Below, one piece after another: positions 28,950-37,938 of a stretch of 50,371 nucleotides of DNA (position 1 is its first letter; the number at the start of each line of letters is the position of its first letter). The stretch is from assembly GCA_024277115.1 (NCBI GenBank), contig JAJRVW010000128.1, positions 1-50,371 of the forward strand, read 5' to 3'. The position numbers were made by a program, and so were the translations under genes. This stretch comes from Calditrichota bacterium. GTDB taxonomy: Bacteria > Calditrichota > Calditrichia > Calditrichales > J004. Under the pieces are notes generated by a model. The model was not told where the DNA came from, did not search any database, and saw nothing but the letters and a program-made list of their open reading frames with translations.

Positions 28950-29447
28950 TTATGTGCTATAAAATTCATTAAATGAAATCTCGCCCTCGGGCTTTTCATC
29001 AACATTTGGCTTTTGAGGCGTTTCAATGGTTTCGGCAGTTTTTATAGCAGGTGTTTTATTAATTTCGCCAAATTTTTCTTTAAATGAATCGACCACCTTT
29101 TGCAACGTATCAACACATTCGTCATCCTCTACCATCAATGCGTACAGGCTCAGAAAATCATCGGCCAGGTCCGGAAGCGTGTTATAAACAATTTTAGGGC
29201 CATAATCGTTTGCCCGTTCCACCATATCAAATAAGAAAATTGCAAGATCATTGGTTTGTTGAAACTTTGCCAGTTTCTCAAGCCCATCTACAATATTTTC
29301 TTCGCGCACAAGATACGAACTAATGTTTTCCAGTACTTCAAAATGAGTTTTTGCTACCTTTCCTTCGATCTTCTTTAAGGTGATATTTAAAAACTCATTT
29401 AAATAAAAGACATTAAAAGAAATTGCTTCCGTAGAAGTAATATCCAT
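28950..29447 (-). CDS. N-terminal piece of CheA, split off by an in-frame TAA
   Basis: 165 residues from ATG 29447 (TTGGAG at 29459-29454 is its ribosome site, overlapping the MCP stop). It is all-helical, with an acidic middle and a Pro/Glu/Thr-rich tail before its end, ISFNEFYST. It is in the same frame as cheA. Directly after its TAA (28950-28952) 40 sense codons lead into the annotated CheA start. Its opening motif ISFNVFY...LNITL recurs at the break (ISFNEFY...LKNIAL), so the stop falls inside the start of a second copy of a repeated helical module. I infer that this and the 23985-28829 frame were one protein of about 1820 residues. As a separate protein it has no recognisable function. 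Confidence 0.75.
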   Translation of the reverse strand: MDITSTEAISFNVFYLNEFLNITLKKIEGKVAKTHFEVLENISSYLVREENIVDGLEKLAKFQQTNDLAIFLFDMVERANDYGPKIVYNTLPDLADDFLSLYALMVEDDECVDTLQKVVDSFKEKFGEINKTPAIKTAETIETPQKPNVDEKPEGEISFNEFYST

Positions 29448-29459
29448 GTTATACTCCAA

Positions 29460-31253
29460 TTATCTTTCAACCAACCTAAATTTTTCCACGGCCTGGTTTA
29501 AGTTTTTAGACAAATATTCTAACGACGCCGCTGACTCTTTTGATTGTTTCGCACCTTCCGCAGTTTCTTTGGCGATACCTGCAATACGCTCCATGGCGGC
29601 AACAATATCCGAGCTTATTTTTGTTTGCTCTTCAGTGGCATTATAAATATCAAGGGTAGAATGGGCAGAAATATCCACACTCTGGATCACATCTTTAAAT
29701 GTATCGCCGGCATCATCTACAAGCTTGGCGCCAACAGCTACTTCGCTTTCGCCTTTTTCAATAGCGTCAATTGTTTCCGCGTTACTTGTATTTATATCCT
29801 CAATGAGCTGAGAGATTTCATCAGCCGATTTGCTTGATCGTTCAGATAAATTTCTAATCTCATCGGCCACAACCGAGAACCCTCTGCCGGCTTCACCTGC
29901 CCGGGCTGCTTCAATAGAGGCATTAAGGGCCAGTAAATTTGTACGGCTGGCTATCTCTGCAATAAAATCTGTTATCTCGCTGATACGCACAGAATTATCG
30001 CTTAGCACTTTCATCTGCCGCACAGCTTCTCGAACGGAACTTCTTATTTTCTGCATTCCATCAGTAGATTTTTGGACAATCTTTCCACCACTCTCGGCTA
30101 CCTCTTTTGCCTGCATGGCAGCCTGTGAGGCACGTTGGGCATTTTGGTTGGTATTAAAAATAAGCTCTGCCAGCCCTTTTGCCAGTTCTGTGATGGTTTC
30201 GGTTTGCGATGCTTGTGCTACCGATCCGTTGGCCATGGTATCCGTGTTTTTTGAAATATCCTGCGTAGTGGTCGCAACTTGGTCTGATGCATTTTTAACA
30301 TCTTTAATGAGTTCGCTCAAATCGCTGATCATGATATTAAAGGAATCGGACAAGGCGCCAAGTGCATCGGCGGTCACTTCTGCTTTTTGGGTAAAATCCC
30401 CATCTGCCGCAGAAGAAACAATCTTCAACAAATCTTTTATTTGTTTCTGGACTTTTTCTTTTTCTTCTTTCGATTCTTTTGTTTCTTTTAAACTTGTTTC
30501 CAGGTTTTTTAAATGTGATTGTAGTTCCGATAAATAGGCATTTCGTTTATCACCAAAAGAAACCGTTTTATTCTGTTCCAAGCGGCTTAAATTAAGCTCA
30601 ACATCATTCATACTTCGGTTAAAATTATTAAGCTCCAAAACTAAAATCAACAAACTTAAAACAAATAAGATGGACGTAAAAATAATAGGCAGGGAATATA
30701 AATCCCACACACTGCTATCTATATTGGAATATTTTTTTGATAAAACAAGCAAATAACTTTGTGAATTATTTAATGGTGCAAATGCATAGAGGTTTTTTGT
30801 GCCATCGCTACCCTGCTGATCAATTTTAACTTCAACCGTTTTCTCATTTAAAGCCTTTGTCAGCTCAGGATATGAGTCAAAATCTTCCCCAATATGGTTT
30901 GCTTCATCACCTGTCATTATAATTTTATTTACCGGGCTGCCTTTTTTTACAAGCGTTAATTTAATCTCAGGGTCATTAATAGACTTCTTGAGCATTTTCA
31001 TTTGGGCAGCAACCTTTGCATACCAGGAAGAAGATTTATAGTCATTAGAAGATTCTATGTACGAAACATCATTCTCATTTATCAGGGCCGCAGCCGTTTT
31101 AGAAATATTGCTCATTTGCGTTATCTGATCCTGAATATGCATCTCTGCATCGTGTTCCCTATCCAGGTATGCCCAAATAAGTACAACTACCAATGAAGCA
31201 GGAATCATTTTTTTAAGATAATTTTTTGCGAACTTTATACCGGTTTTACCCAT
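29460..31253 (-). CDS. Methyl-accepting chemotaxis protein
   Basis: 597 residues. A membrane helix at about 14-30 is followed by a periplasmic sensor of about 155 residues of cache-like size, a second helix at about 190-212 ([19 protein letters not shown]), a coiled-coil linker and a long signalling domain. The highly conserved hairpin tip is present near residue 440 ([21 protein letters not shown] followed by [12 protein letters not shown]). Its ATG overlaps the CheW stop (TAATG), so the two are translationally coupled. It is the only receptor in the operon, so it probably feeds the CheA next to it. Ligand unknown. Confidence 0.95.
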   Translation of the reverse strand: MGKTGIKFAKNYLKKMIPASLVVVLIWAYLDREHDAEMHIQDQITQMSNISKTAAALINENDVSYIESSNDYKSSSWYAKVAAQMKMLKKSINDPEIKLTLVKKGSPVNKIIMTGDEANHIGEDFDSYPELTKALNEKTVEVKIDQQGSDGTKNLYAFAPLNNSQSYLLVLSKKYSNIDSSVWDLYSLPIIFTSILFVLSLLILVLELNNFNRSMNDVELNLSRLEQNKTVSFGDKRNAYLSELQSHLKNLETSLKETKESKEEKEKVQKQIKDLLKIVSSAADGDFTQKAEVTADALGALSDSFNIMISDLSELIKDVKNASDQVATTTQDISKNTDTMANGSVAQASQTETITELAKGLAELIFNTNQNAQRASQAAMQAKEVAESGGKIVQKSTDGMQKIRSSVREAVRQMKVLSDNSVRISEITDFIAEIASRTNLLALNASIEAARAGEAGRGFSVVADEIRNLSERSSKSADEISQLIEDINTSNAETIDAIEKGESEVAVGAKLVDDAGDTFKDVIQSVDISAHSTLDIYNATEEQTKISSDIVAAMERIAGIAKETAEGAKQSKESAASLEYLSKNLNQAVEKFRLVER

Positions 31254-31729
31254 TATGCCCCCAACAAATAGCTATAACTAACTATTTCTTTTGCGTTAAA
31301 CAACGTCTCCAAATCCAGCAAAAATACCTTCCCTAGCCGTTTGTGATTATAGTATCCATTACAATACTGGATTAGGCTAAGTGGCATTTCTCGCGTTGGT
31401 ATTTGGATTTTACTTCCTTCAATCGAGAACACGTCCAATACTTTTTCCACAACAATCCCGAGTTTGGTTTTCTGATGTTCAACAATCACGACGAATGACT
31501 CCTCTGTAATTTTTTCGACAGGCAGGTTTAAAAAACCGCGGATATCTATTACAGATTGGATTTGGCCGCGCATATTAAAAACACCTAAAACGCAAGCATG
31601 TACATTGGGGATTTTTGTTATTACAGGCAACAACTGAACTTCCTGAACATATTTAACTTCTACACCAAAGTAATGCCCGGATATGCACAAAATTGAATAT
31701 CTGTATTCTGAATGAGAGGTATTTTTCAC
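31253..31729 (-). CDS. cheW: CheW-type coupling protein
   Basis: 158 residues, a single CheW domain of two beta-barrel subdomains ([21 protein letters not shown], then [18 protein letters not shown] and [11 protein letters not shown]). It bridges the receptor and CheA. The C-terminus is somewhat extended (about 30 residues), with aromatic residues and a hydrophobic end. It is placed between the receiver protein and the MCP, overlapping the latter by one base. Confidence 0.93.
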   Translation of the reverse strand: MKNTSHSEYRYSILCISGHYFGVEVKYVQEVQLLPVITKIPNVHACVLGVFNMRGQIQSVIDIRGFLNLPVEKITEESFVVIVEHQKTKLGIVVEKVLDVFSIEGSKIQIPTREMPLSLIQYCNGYYNHKRLGKVFLLDLETLFNAKEIVSYSYLLGA

Positions 31730-31754
31730 GTTATTTTAATATTTTAACTAAATA

Positions 31755-32012
31755 CTAAATTAATTTCTTGATTTTTTCTACAAGGTCATCATCCTTAAAC
31801 GGCTTAGGTAAAAACTCTTCTGCACCTTCATTTTTTGCAGTTTCTATCATCTGGGGCGAGTCTTTCCCTGAAAGCATAATTACAGGAATGCCTTTTGAGG
31901 CTTTAATTGTTTTTAATATTTCGATGCCATTAATATCCGGCAACATCATATCAAGGATAACCAAGTCCGGGTTTGTCTGATCCATAACTTCAAGGCCTTC
32001 TTTGCCGCTCAC
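31755..32012 (-). CDS. C-terminal two thirds of a receiver domain, cut off by an in-frame stop
   Basis: 85 residues from a GTG (VSGKEGLEV). It contains the phospho-acceptor Asp (LVILDMMLPD), the Ser site (IMLSGKD) and the Lys (LPKPF) but lacks the acidic N-terminal strand. It is in frame with the gene at 32019-32792, which ends at TAA 32019-32021 exactly in the alpha1-beta2 part of the same domain. Either a nonsense mutation, a sequence error, or two complementing chains. No ribosome site supports the GTG. Confidence 0.7.
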   Translation of the reverse strand: MSGKEGLEVMDQTNPDLVILDMMLPDINGIEILKTIKASKGIPVIMLSGKDSPQMIETAKNEGAEEFLPKPFKDDDLVEKIKKLI

Positions 32013-32018
32013 AGCCGT

Positions 32019-32792
32019 TTAGATAGTCAACTCTTCTTCTTCCAGCGCTATTTCAACCATTTTTCTAATCACGAGGCTATCATCGATAACAAGTATTTTT
32101 TTGTATCCACTTTTATCCGGGCCTTCTTCTTGTGTTTCGGCTGGTGGTTCCGGTGTTTCTACTTTTTCTTCTGTCTTTTCATCACCGGTCAGGTTAAAAT
32201 TGAATTCCATATCGTCTGAGATATCATCACCCTCAGCGATATTTATTTCAATTTTTTCTTCTTCCAATTCCGGTTCAGTAGCAGCTTCTTGCTCTGGTGT
32301 TTCTTCAAGAAGATCATCTAAAATATTATCTTCCTCAGTTTCCATAAGCAAGTTCTCAGGCTCAACTGTTTCCACAGGAATGGTCTCTTCAAATAGTTCT
32401 TCACCTGCTGTCTGTGGTTCTGATTCCTGCAGAAGTTCATCTAGAACTTCAGTAGCCTCACTTTCTTCCACAACTTCTTCAGCTATTTTCTCCTTGGTAG
32501 CTTCAGGTGCCGCTTTAGTTTCAACAGGGGCTTCTTCAATATCACTTTTCGGGCCTTCTGTTTCACCCAACACAACTAGGCCATTATCGGCCAATAATTG
32601 CATTGATTTTGAAACGGCGTATTCCTCTGTTTCCAGTAAATCGGCTATCCCCTGGCTTGTTGCATTCTTGTTAACAAGAAAAAGTACCTTCCAGGCCAGG
32701 TACGGTAATTTGACGGACCTTATGAGTTCATCCAGGTTTTCAACACGGTTATACAAGTTTTCCACGTCTGAATCCTTTCCTATTACGATCAA
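32019..32792 (-). CDS. Winged-helix / acidic-linker / receiver protein, truncated by TAA
   Basis: 257 residues from TTG 32792, which overlaps the TGA that would end full-length ParA (TTGA). Residues about 10-75 look like a small winged-helix or DUF4388-type domain (ISQGIADLL-like, TEEYAVSKSMQLLADNG). Residues 80-225 are very acidic (Glu/Thr/Pro), and residues about 228-257 begin a receiver domain (KKILVIDDSLVIRKM). The frame stops at TAA 32019-32021, then continues in the same frame with the rest of the receiver. Restored length would be 345. I infer a CheY-like output protein for the adjacent CheA; in its truncated state it lacks the phosphorylation site. Confidence 0.85.
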   Translation of the reverse strand: MIVIGKDSDVENLYNRVENLDELIRSVKLPYLAWKVLFLVNKNATSQGIADLLETEEYAVSKSMQLLADNGLVVLGETEGPKSDIEEAPVETKAAPEATKEKIAEEVVEESEATEVLDELLQESEPQTAGEELFEETIPVETVEPENLLMETEEDNILDDLLEETPEQEAATEPELEEEKIEINIAEGDDISDDMEFNFNLTGDEKTEEKVETPEPPAETQEEGPDKSGYKKILVIDDSLVIRKMVEIALEEEELTI

Positions 32793-32880
32793 CTTTGCTC
32801 TTTTTTAATAATTTCTTCAGCTAAATTTATATAACTTATGGCTCCGGCAGAATTGATATCATGTAATGCCACCGGTTTTC

Positions 32881-33555
32881 CTACAGATGGTGCTTCCGAT
32901 ATTTTGAGTTTCTAGGTATTTTCGTCTGAAAAAGTAAATCTTTGAATGATTTTGACATATCATTTGCGATTTCACGGCTTTTTTTTAGGCGTTTGTCGTA
33001 CATTGTTATCAAGATACCTAATATGCTTAATTTTACGTTAAACTTATTTCCTATATTTTTAACAGATCTTAAAAACTTCCCTAATGATTTTAATGAATAA
33101 TATTCGCATTGAATCGGGATAATCACAGAGTTTGCCGCTGCGAGCGCATTCATTGTAAGGGTTCCAAGATTTGGGGGACAGTCAATTAGAATATAATCGT
33201 ACAAATCGATATATGGCTGTAATACATTACTTAAAAGTTTGATATGAAATGCGCTTGTGTACAATTCAACCTCATCTTCTTCATCACGCACATTTGAAGG
33301 AACAATTTCGAAATTTTCTAAGCCAATATCCATTAATGCTGAAGATAATGGGATTTTTTTTACAAAAATATCAAAAATGCCATATTCAATTTCAAACTCA
33401 TTCAAATGAAAAGTTTCTGCAATACTTCCCTGAGGGTCCATATCTATAACTAAGGTTTTTTTTTGAAATATAGCAAGACTAACACCCAGGTTAATTGCGG
33501 TTGATGTTTTTCCTACGCCACCTTTTTGGCTTGCAATTGCAACAATTTTTCCCAT
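32881..33555 (-). CDS. ParA/Soj-family ATPase with frameshifted C-terminus
   Basis: 224 residues. The deviant Walker A (KGGVGKTS, residues 10-17), MDPQGS and the Walker B region (YILIDCPP) are intact. After IPRNSK the frame runs off into KYRKHHL and stops at 32881-32883. One extra A in the AAAA run (plus-strand TTTT at 32902-32905), or a -1 slip at AAA, gives the family's normal ending: ISEAPSVGKPV, DINSAGAISYINLAEEI, then TGA at 32789-32791. Restored length is about 255, normal for Soj. ParA proteins beside chemosensory genes often place chemoreceptor arrays (ParC-like), which fits this operon. The gene begins 15 bases after hutU. Confidence 0.9.
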   Translation of the reverse strand: MGKIVAIASQKGGVGKTSTAINLGVSLAIFQKKTLVIDMDPQGSIAETFHLNEFEIEYGIFDIFVKKIPLSSALMDIGLENFEIVPSNVRDEEDEVELYTSAFHIKLLSNVLQPYIDLYDYILIDCPPNLGTLTMNALAAANSVIIPIQCEYYSLKSLGKFLRSVKNIGNKFNVKLSILGILITMYDKRLKKSREIANDMSKSFKDLLFQTKIPRNSKYRKHHL

Positions 33556-33570
33556 TCGTCCGCGCCGAGT

Positions 33571-35217
33571 TTAAAGCATAGGTATCTTAACCTTATGTTC
33601 CTTAGCAAAATCAATGGCAATATCATAACCTGCATCCGCATGCCTAAATATGCCCATACCGGGATCATTTGTTAAAACAGCTTTTATTCTTTTATCCATC
33701 ATTTCAGTTCCATCTGCTACAATTACCTGTCCTGCATGTTGTGCAAAACCCATCCCAACACCGCCACCATGGTGAAACGAAGCCCAGGAAGCACCCGAAG
33801 CGACATTGCTCATTACGTTTAATAAGGGCCAATCACTTATTGCATCACTGCCGTCTTTCATAGCCTCTGTTTCTCTGTTTGGCGAAGCAACCGAACCTGT
33901 ATCCAGATGGTCCCGACCGATTGCAATGGGTGCCCTAATTTCGCCGGAACGCACCAGTGCATTGATAGCCAAACCCATTTTTGCACGCTCGCCATAACCC
34001 AGCCAGCAAATACGTGATGGCAATCCTTGAAATGCAACTTTTTCCCGTGCCAGTGTGATCCAGCGGATCAATGATTCGTTCTCAGGGAAAAGCTCGAGGA
34101 TCAAATCATCTGTGCGCTCAATATCTTTTGGATCGCCAGAAAGTGCCGCCCAGCGGAAGGGGCCTTTTCCTTCACAAAATAAGGGCCTGATATAGGCTGG
34201 CACAAAACCTGGAAAATCAAAAGCATTTTCTATTCCGGCTTTTTGTGCCTGAGCCCGCAAATTATTACCATAATCAAAAGTAATTGCTCCTTTTTTTTGC
34301 ATATCCAGCATCGCCTGGCAATGTACTGCCATCGCTTTATACGATTTTTCAATATATAAATCAGGATCTGATTTCCTTAGCTCGAGGGCATCACTAAAAG
34401 ATATTCCATTAGGTACATAACCATTTAGCTCATCATGTGCCGATGTTTGATCAGTAACAATATCAGGAATAATATTGCGCGCTACCATTTCCGGCAAAAT
34501 ATCTGCTGCGTTTCCTAACAGGCCCACTGAAAATGGTTTTTTTTGTGTAATCGCTTGCTTGCACATTTTTAAGGCCTGATCAAGAGTGGTAGCTTTTTCA
34601 TCAAGATATTTAAACTCAATGCGTTTATCAATGCGCGATTCGTCAATTTCAATACAGAGGGCAACACCACCATTCATGGTAACTGATAAGGGTTGGGCAC
34701 CGCCCATGCCACCTAAACCAGCGGTAACGATAAATTTTCCTGTTAAATCTTTTAAACCCTGCTGACGTGCAATTTCTGCAAATGTCTCATAAGTGCCCTG
34801 TAAAATTCCCTGTGTGCCAATATAAATCCAACTTCCCGCAGTCATTTGGCCAAACATTATCAAACCTTTTTTTTCCAGTTCTCTAAAATTTTTCCAGGTA
34901 GCCCAATTGGGCACCAGATTAGAATTTGCAATCAATACTGTTGGAGAATAGTCATGTGTACGGATTATGCCGACCGGTTTCCCGGATTGAACAAGTAGTG
35001 TTTCATCGTTCTCAAGCGTTTTAAGGGATTTAATAATTGCATCAAATGATTCCCAGTTTCTGGCCGCTTTTCCATTGCCTCCATAAACAACCAGTTCATC
35101 AGGATTCTCAGCAACTTCCGGGTCAAGATTATTCATTAACATGCGAAGCGCTGCTTCCTGTTGCCAGCCTTTACATGTTATTTTAGTCCCACGTGGTGCA
35201 CGGATAACTCTTTTCAT
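33571..35217 (-). CDS. hutU: Urocanate hydratase
   Basis: 548 residues, full length. It converts urocanate to imidazolonepropionate in histidine breakdown, using tightly bound NAD+ as an electrophile. Visible features are the NAD-binding glycine run ([14 protein letters not shown]), the catalytic-Cys segment ([10 protein letters not shown]) and [21 protein letters not shown] followed by [10 protein letters not shown]. No hutH, hutI or hutG is nearby. Its ATG overlaps the stop of the GHL10-like gene (ATGA), and parA follows 15 bases later, an odd setting for a catabolic enzyme. Confidence 0.97.
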   Translation of the reverse strand: MKRVIRAPRGTKITCKGWQQEAALRMLMNNLDPEVAENPDELVVYGGNGKAARNWESFDAIIKSLKTLENDETLLVQSGKPVGIIRTHDYSPTVLIANSNLVPNWATWKNFRELEKKGLIMFGQMTAGSWIYIGTQGILQGTYETFAEIARQQGLKDLTGKFIVTAGLGGMGGAQPLSVTMNGGVALCIEIDESRIDKRIEFKYLDEKATTLDQALKMCKQAITQKKPFSVGLLGNAADILPEMVARNIIPDIVTDQTSAHDELNGYVPNGISFSDALELRKSDPDLYIEKSYKAMAVHCQAMLDMQKKGAITFDYGNNLRAQAQKAGIENAFDFPGFVPAYIRPLFCEGKGPFRWAALSGDPKDIERTDDLILELFPENESLIRWITLAREKVAFQGLPSRICWLGYGERAKMGLAINALVRSGEIRAPIAIGRDHLDTGSVASPNRETEAMKDGSDAISDWPLLNVMSNVASGASWASFHHGGGVGMGFAQHAGQVIVADGTEMMDKRIKAVLTNDPGMGIFRHADAGYDIAIDFAKEHKVKIPML

Positions 35218-36305
35218 TTTTGTAAATCTCTATTTTTTAATAACGAAAATAAATATTTATTTTTAATAATATAATTATAAGAGAACAGAACCCACTCATT
35301 AAAATAATTATTTACAATATTTATTCTTTGTAATACCTCAGCGGGTTTTATGTTATAAGTTGCAATGCCAACCATTACTTTACTATCCAGGTTGATTTCT
35401 TTTAGCATTTTTATATTATTCACAAATTTAGGCATTTTTGGGTTATAATTCATTAAAACAACAAAATCACATAAATCATTTTTTATCCAACTAAGCCAGT
35501 CTTGCATAAATCTATGTTTTGATGTTACCATATCAGGTTTTACTGCGACACTTAATTTTAAATTTTCATCAATGAGATGCGTCTGTTCTCGAATATAAAC
35601 TAAAGCAGAATTTAACTCATTCCTTAGGTATTCATGATATTTGTTTTGAAAATATTGATATGATTTATAGCCCCTGTTTTGTACAAATTCTTTTGGGTTA
35701 GACAATGGTAACAATGGATCTAACCCATATTTGATCAAAAACTCTGTCCGTGCCCTTTTTGATGTATGTTTTTCATCTTTGGGATAACGGAAATAATCTA
35801 AGTGAACGCCACTGATATTATATTTTGTTTTTATTTCTTTTATAACAGCTATAAGTTCGGATAAATTTGCACTATCATTAGGATGCAAAAAATAACCTTC
35901 CGACTTTATATTGTCGGGAATGGTCTCAATCTTTGATAAAATGCTTTTATAATAAATATGATTTATTTGTTTTGGAGGTTCAGTTTTTTGCCAAATATAA
36001 CAAACATTTAACCAGGCATGTATTTCTATATTGTTTCTTTGGGCCTCCTCAAACAACAGTAACAATTGGCGTTCGTTCACCTCGTAATTAGGAATATTTA
36101 ATTTTGTTGGATAATACACCTTCCCTAATGCACGAAACTGTAAAAATATTTTTTTACAGTTCAATTCCTTGGCAGTGGATATAATCTGTAAAATATTTTT
36201 ATCTGATTTTAAGGCATCTCTTACAACCCATATTCCATTAGAAAAGGAAAATACATTATGATAAAATAAAATTGTAAAAAAAAATATTTTAAAAAAAACT
36301 ACCAT
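35214..36305 (-). CDS. Exported GHL10/DUF187-type glycoside hydrolase-like protein
   Basis: 363 residues from ATG 36305, giving a signal peptide ([20 protein letters not shown]). A TTG start at 36362 is possible but coincides with the -35 box of a good promoter, so it is rejected. The fold is a predicted TIM barrel. The family motif [10 protein letters not shown] is present at about residue 165 of the mature region, and HAWLNV and VVLMNYN mark other strand ends, as in YngK-like proteins. Substrate is probably a glycan, unproven. The stop overlaps the hutU start. Confidence 0.85.
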   Translation of the reverse strand: MVVFFKIFFFTILFYHNVFSFSNGIWVVRDALKSDKNILQIISTAKELNCKKIFLQFRALGKVYYPTKLNIPNYEVNERQLLLLFEEAQRNNIEIHAWLNVCYIWQKTEPPKQINHIYYKSILSKIETIPDNIKSEGYFLHPNDSANLSELIAVIKEIKTKYNISGVHLDYFRYPKDEKHTSKRARTEFLIKYGLDPLLPLSNPKEFVQNRGYKSYQYFQNKYHEYLRNELNSALVYIREQTHLIDENLKLSVAVKPDMVTSKHRFMQDWLSWIKNDLCDFVVLMNYNPKMPKFVNNIKMLKEINLDSKVMVGIATYNIKPAEVLQRINIVNNYFNEWVLFSYNYIIKNKYLFSLLKNRDLQK

Positions 36306-36333
36306 CGTTTTTCTTTTTAATAAAAACAATAAA

Positions 36334-36362
36334 AATATAGGTTTAGCCCACCTAGTATGCAA
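36334..36362 (-). promoter_or_regulatory. Housekeeping promoter for the GHL10-hutU-chemosensory run
   Basis: On the minus strand TTGCAT (36362-36357) and TATATT (36339-36334) are 17 bases apart, just below the rplQ terminator and about 30 bases before ATG 36305. No other promoter is obvious before 33555. Confidence 0.5.
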
Positions 36363-36381
36363 GGGATAGAATAGTCTATAT

Positions 36382-36416
36382 ACAAAAAAAGGGTTATTTC
36401 TGATGAAATAACCCTT
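36382..36416 (-). terminator. Intrinsic terminator of the alpha operon
   Basis: On the minus strand a perfect 12-bp stem (36416-36405 with 36400-36389) with a 4-base loop is followed by a run of seven T. It lies 25 bases after the rplQ stop and cleanly separates the ribosomal operon from the GHL10 gene. Confidence 0.93.
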
Positions 36417-36441
36417 CTATAAATACATATACTTTTAAAGA

Positions 36442-36903
36442 TTATGCAGAAGCTTCTTTCTTCTCCACATTTTCTTTCTTTTTGATATTTTCTTTCTTTT
36501 TAATATTTTCTTCTTTTTTCTTAGCCCGCTTTTCGGCCGTATATGTGCTAAAATCTACAAGTTCAAGCATACTGATTGCGGCCGCATCGCCTTTTCTAAA
36601 ACCTAACTTGATAATGCGTGTATATCCGCCAGGACGCTCTGCACATGCGGGCCCAATCTCACCAAACAAAGTTTTAACAGCCTCTTTATTTTGTAAAAAT
36701 TTAAATGCAAGCCTTCTGTGATGCATAGAACCCTTTTTAGCATACGTTATTAGTTTCTCAGCATATCTACGCACTTCTTTGGCTTTTGCATCAGTCGTTT
36801 TTATTGACTTATGCTCAAATAAATTTGCTACCATATTACGCATTAGTGCCTTTTTATGGCTGGTAGTACGTCCTAAATGCGTACCTTTTTTATTATGTCT
36901 CAT
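36442..36903 (-). CDS. rplQ: Ribosomal protein L17 with Lys/Glu repeat tail
   Basis: 153 residues. The core (1-120: THLGRTTSHKKALMRNM, RRLAFKFL, RPGGYTRI) is normal L17 of the large-subunit tunnel exit region. The last 30 residues are a low-complexity tail with a six-residue unit (ENIKKK) repeated about three times, encoded by 18-bp tandem repeats near 36469-36522. The tail is likely lineage-specific and disordered. Last gene of the run, 21 bases after rpoA. Confidence 0.97.
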   Translation of the reverse strand: MRHNKKGTHLGRTTSHKKALMRNMVANLFEHKSIKTTDAKAKEVRRYAEKLITYAKKGSMHHRRLAFKFLQNKEAVKTLFGEIGPACAERPGGYTRIIKLGFRKGDAAAISMLELVDFSTYTAEKRAKKKEENIKKKENIKKKENVEKKEASA

Positions 36904-36924
36904 TTTGGGTTTCCTTCTTCGGCA

Positions 36925-37914
36925 CTATTGTTTTTCTTCTGGTTTAACATAACTTTCAATATTCATTCCAAATTGCAAGCCTCGCTCTTCAAGAATTTTT
37001 CCAAGTTCCATTAAAGACTTACGACCAAAGTTTTTAAACTTTAACATTTCACCCTCTTCACGCCTTACCAAATCACCAATATTTTTAATATTAGCAGCTT
37101 TTAGGCAATTATGGGAACGAACAGAGAGTTCCAGTTCATCAACACTCATTTTTAATAGTTTCTTGATACGAAGAGTTTCTTCATCGATCTCTGCAACCTC
37201 GTCATCCTCTGTATCAATATCAAAATTAATAAATAATTGAATATGATCTTTTAAAATTTTGCCCGCATAAGTTAAAGCATCATCTGGCGTTACACTACCA
37301 TCCGTTTCAACCTCGAGAATTAATTTTTCAAAATCAGTTTTTTGACCAACACGTGTATTTTCGATAAAATATTTCACATTAATAACAGGTGTAAATATTG
37401 AATCTATTGCAATAACACCGATTGACTGGTCACTTTGTTTATTTTCTTCAGCAGTTACATAACCACGCCCTTTGCCAATTTGTAATTCAATATCCAAATT
37501 AGCGCTTTCATTAAGTGTGGCAATATGCAGGTCAGGATTTAATATTTCGAAATCATTACTATTATCCTGAATCATACCCGCTGTAAATTCTTGTGGGCCG
37601 GATAAAGATAAACAGATTTTTTCGGGTCTCTTGTTAATTAACTTAAGACGTACCTGTTTAAGATTTAATATAATTTCAGTAATATCTTCGTAAACACCCT
37701 CAATTTGTGTAAACTCATGCTGTACATTATTTACTTTAATTGAAGCTATTGCAGCACCATGCAAAGAGGATAACAAAACCCTTCTTAGCATATTTCCTAC
37801 TGTGACACCGTAGCCTTTTTCGAGGGGCTGAACAAAAAATCGTCCAAATGTGTCAGTATACGTTGATTCTTCTAATTCAACTCGTTCTGGCATTTGTAAA
37901 TTTGACCAGCTCAT
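36925..37914 (-). CDS. rpoA: RNA polymerase alpha subunit
   Basis: 329 residues, normal length. The N-terminal dimerisation domain includes GYGVTVGNMLRRVLLSS. The C-terminal domain has the two helix-hairpin-helix stretches for UP-element and activator contact (SHNCLKAANIKNIGDL, FKNFGRKSLMEL). The linker at about 225-245 is acidic. It lies between rpsD and rplQ, as in the standard alpha operon. Confidence 0.98.
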   Translation of the reverse strand: MSWSNLQMPERVELEESTYTDTFGRFFVQPLEKGYGVTVGNMLRRVLLSSLHGAAIASIKVNNVQHEFTQIEGVYEDITEIILNLKQVRLKLINKRPEKICLSLSGPQEFTAGMIQDNSNDFEILNPDLHIATLNESANLDIELQIGKGRGYVTAEENKQSDQSIGVIAIDSIFTPVINVKYFIENTRVGQKTDFEKLILEVETDGSVTPDDALTYAGKILKDHIQLFINFDIDTEDDEVAEIDEETLRIKKLLKMSVDELELSVRSHNCLKAANIKNIGDLVRREEGEMLKFKNFGRKSLMELGKILEERGLQFGMNIESYVKPEEKQ

Positions 37915-37938
37915 TCTCCACCTATGTATTTAAATTAT

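Noticed and set aside
29830-30537. Long plus-strand open frame antisense to the chemoreceptor (235 codons), and similar ones at 32101-32808 and 23950-24564
   Set aside because: These mirror Glu/Ala-rich coding sequence on the minus strand and give Ser/Phe-rich products without motifs.
28950-32021. Possible recoding of TAA as a sense codon, since two genes are interrupted by in-frame TAA
   Set aside because: TAA is the ordinary end of many intact genes here, including rplQ, rpsD and rpmJ, so reassignment is not tenable.
36362-36362. TTG start giving a 382-residue GHL10-like protein
   Set aside because: It coincides with the -35 box of a good promoter and would bury the signal peptide behind 19 residues.
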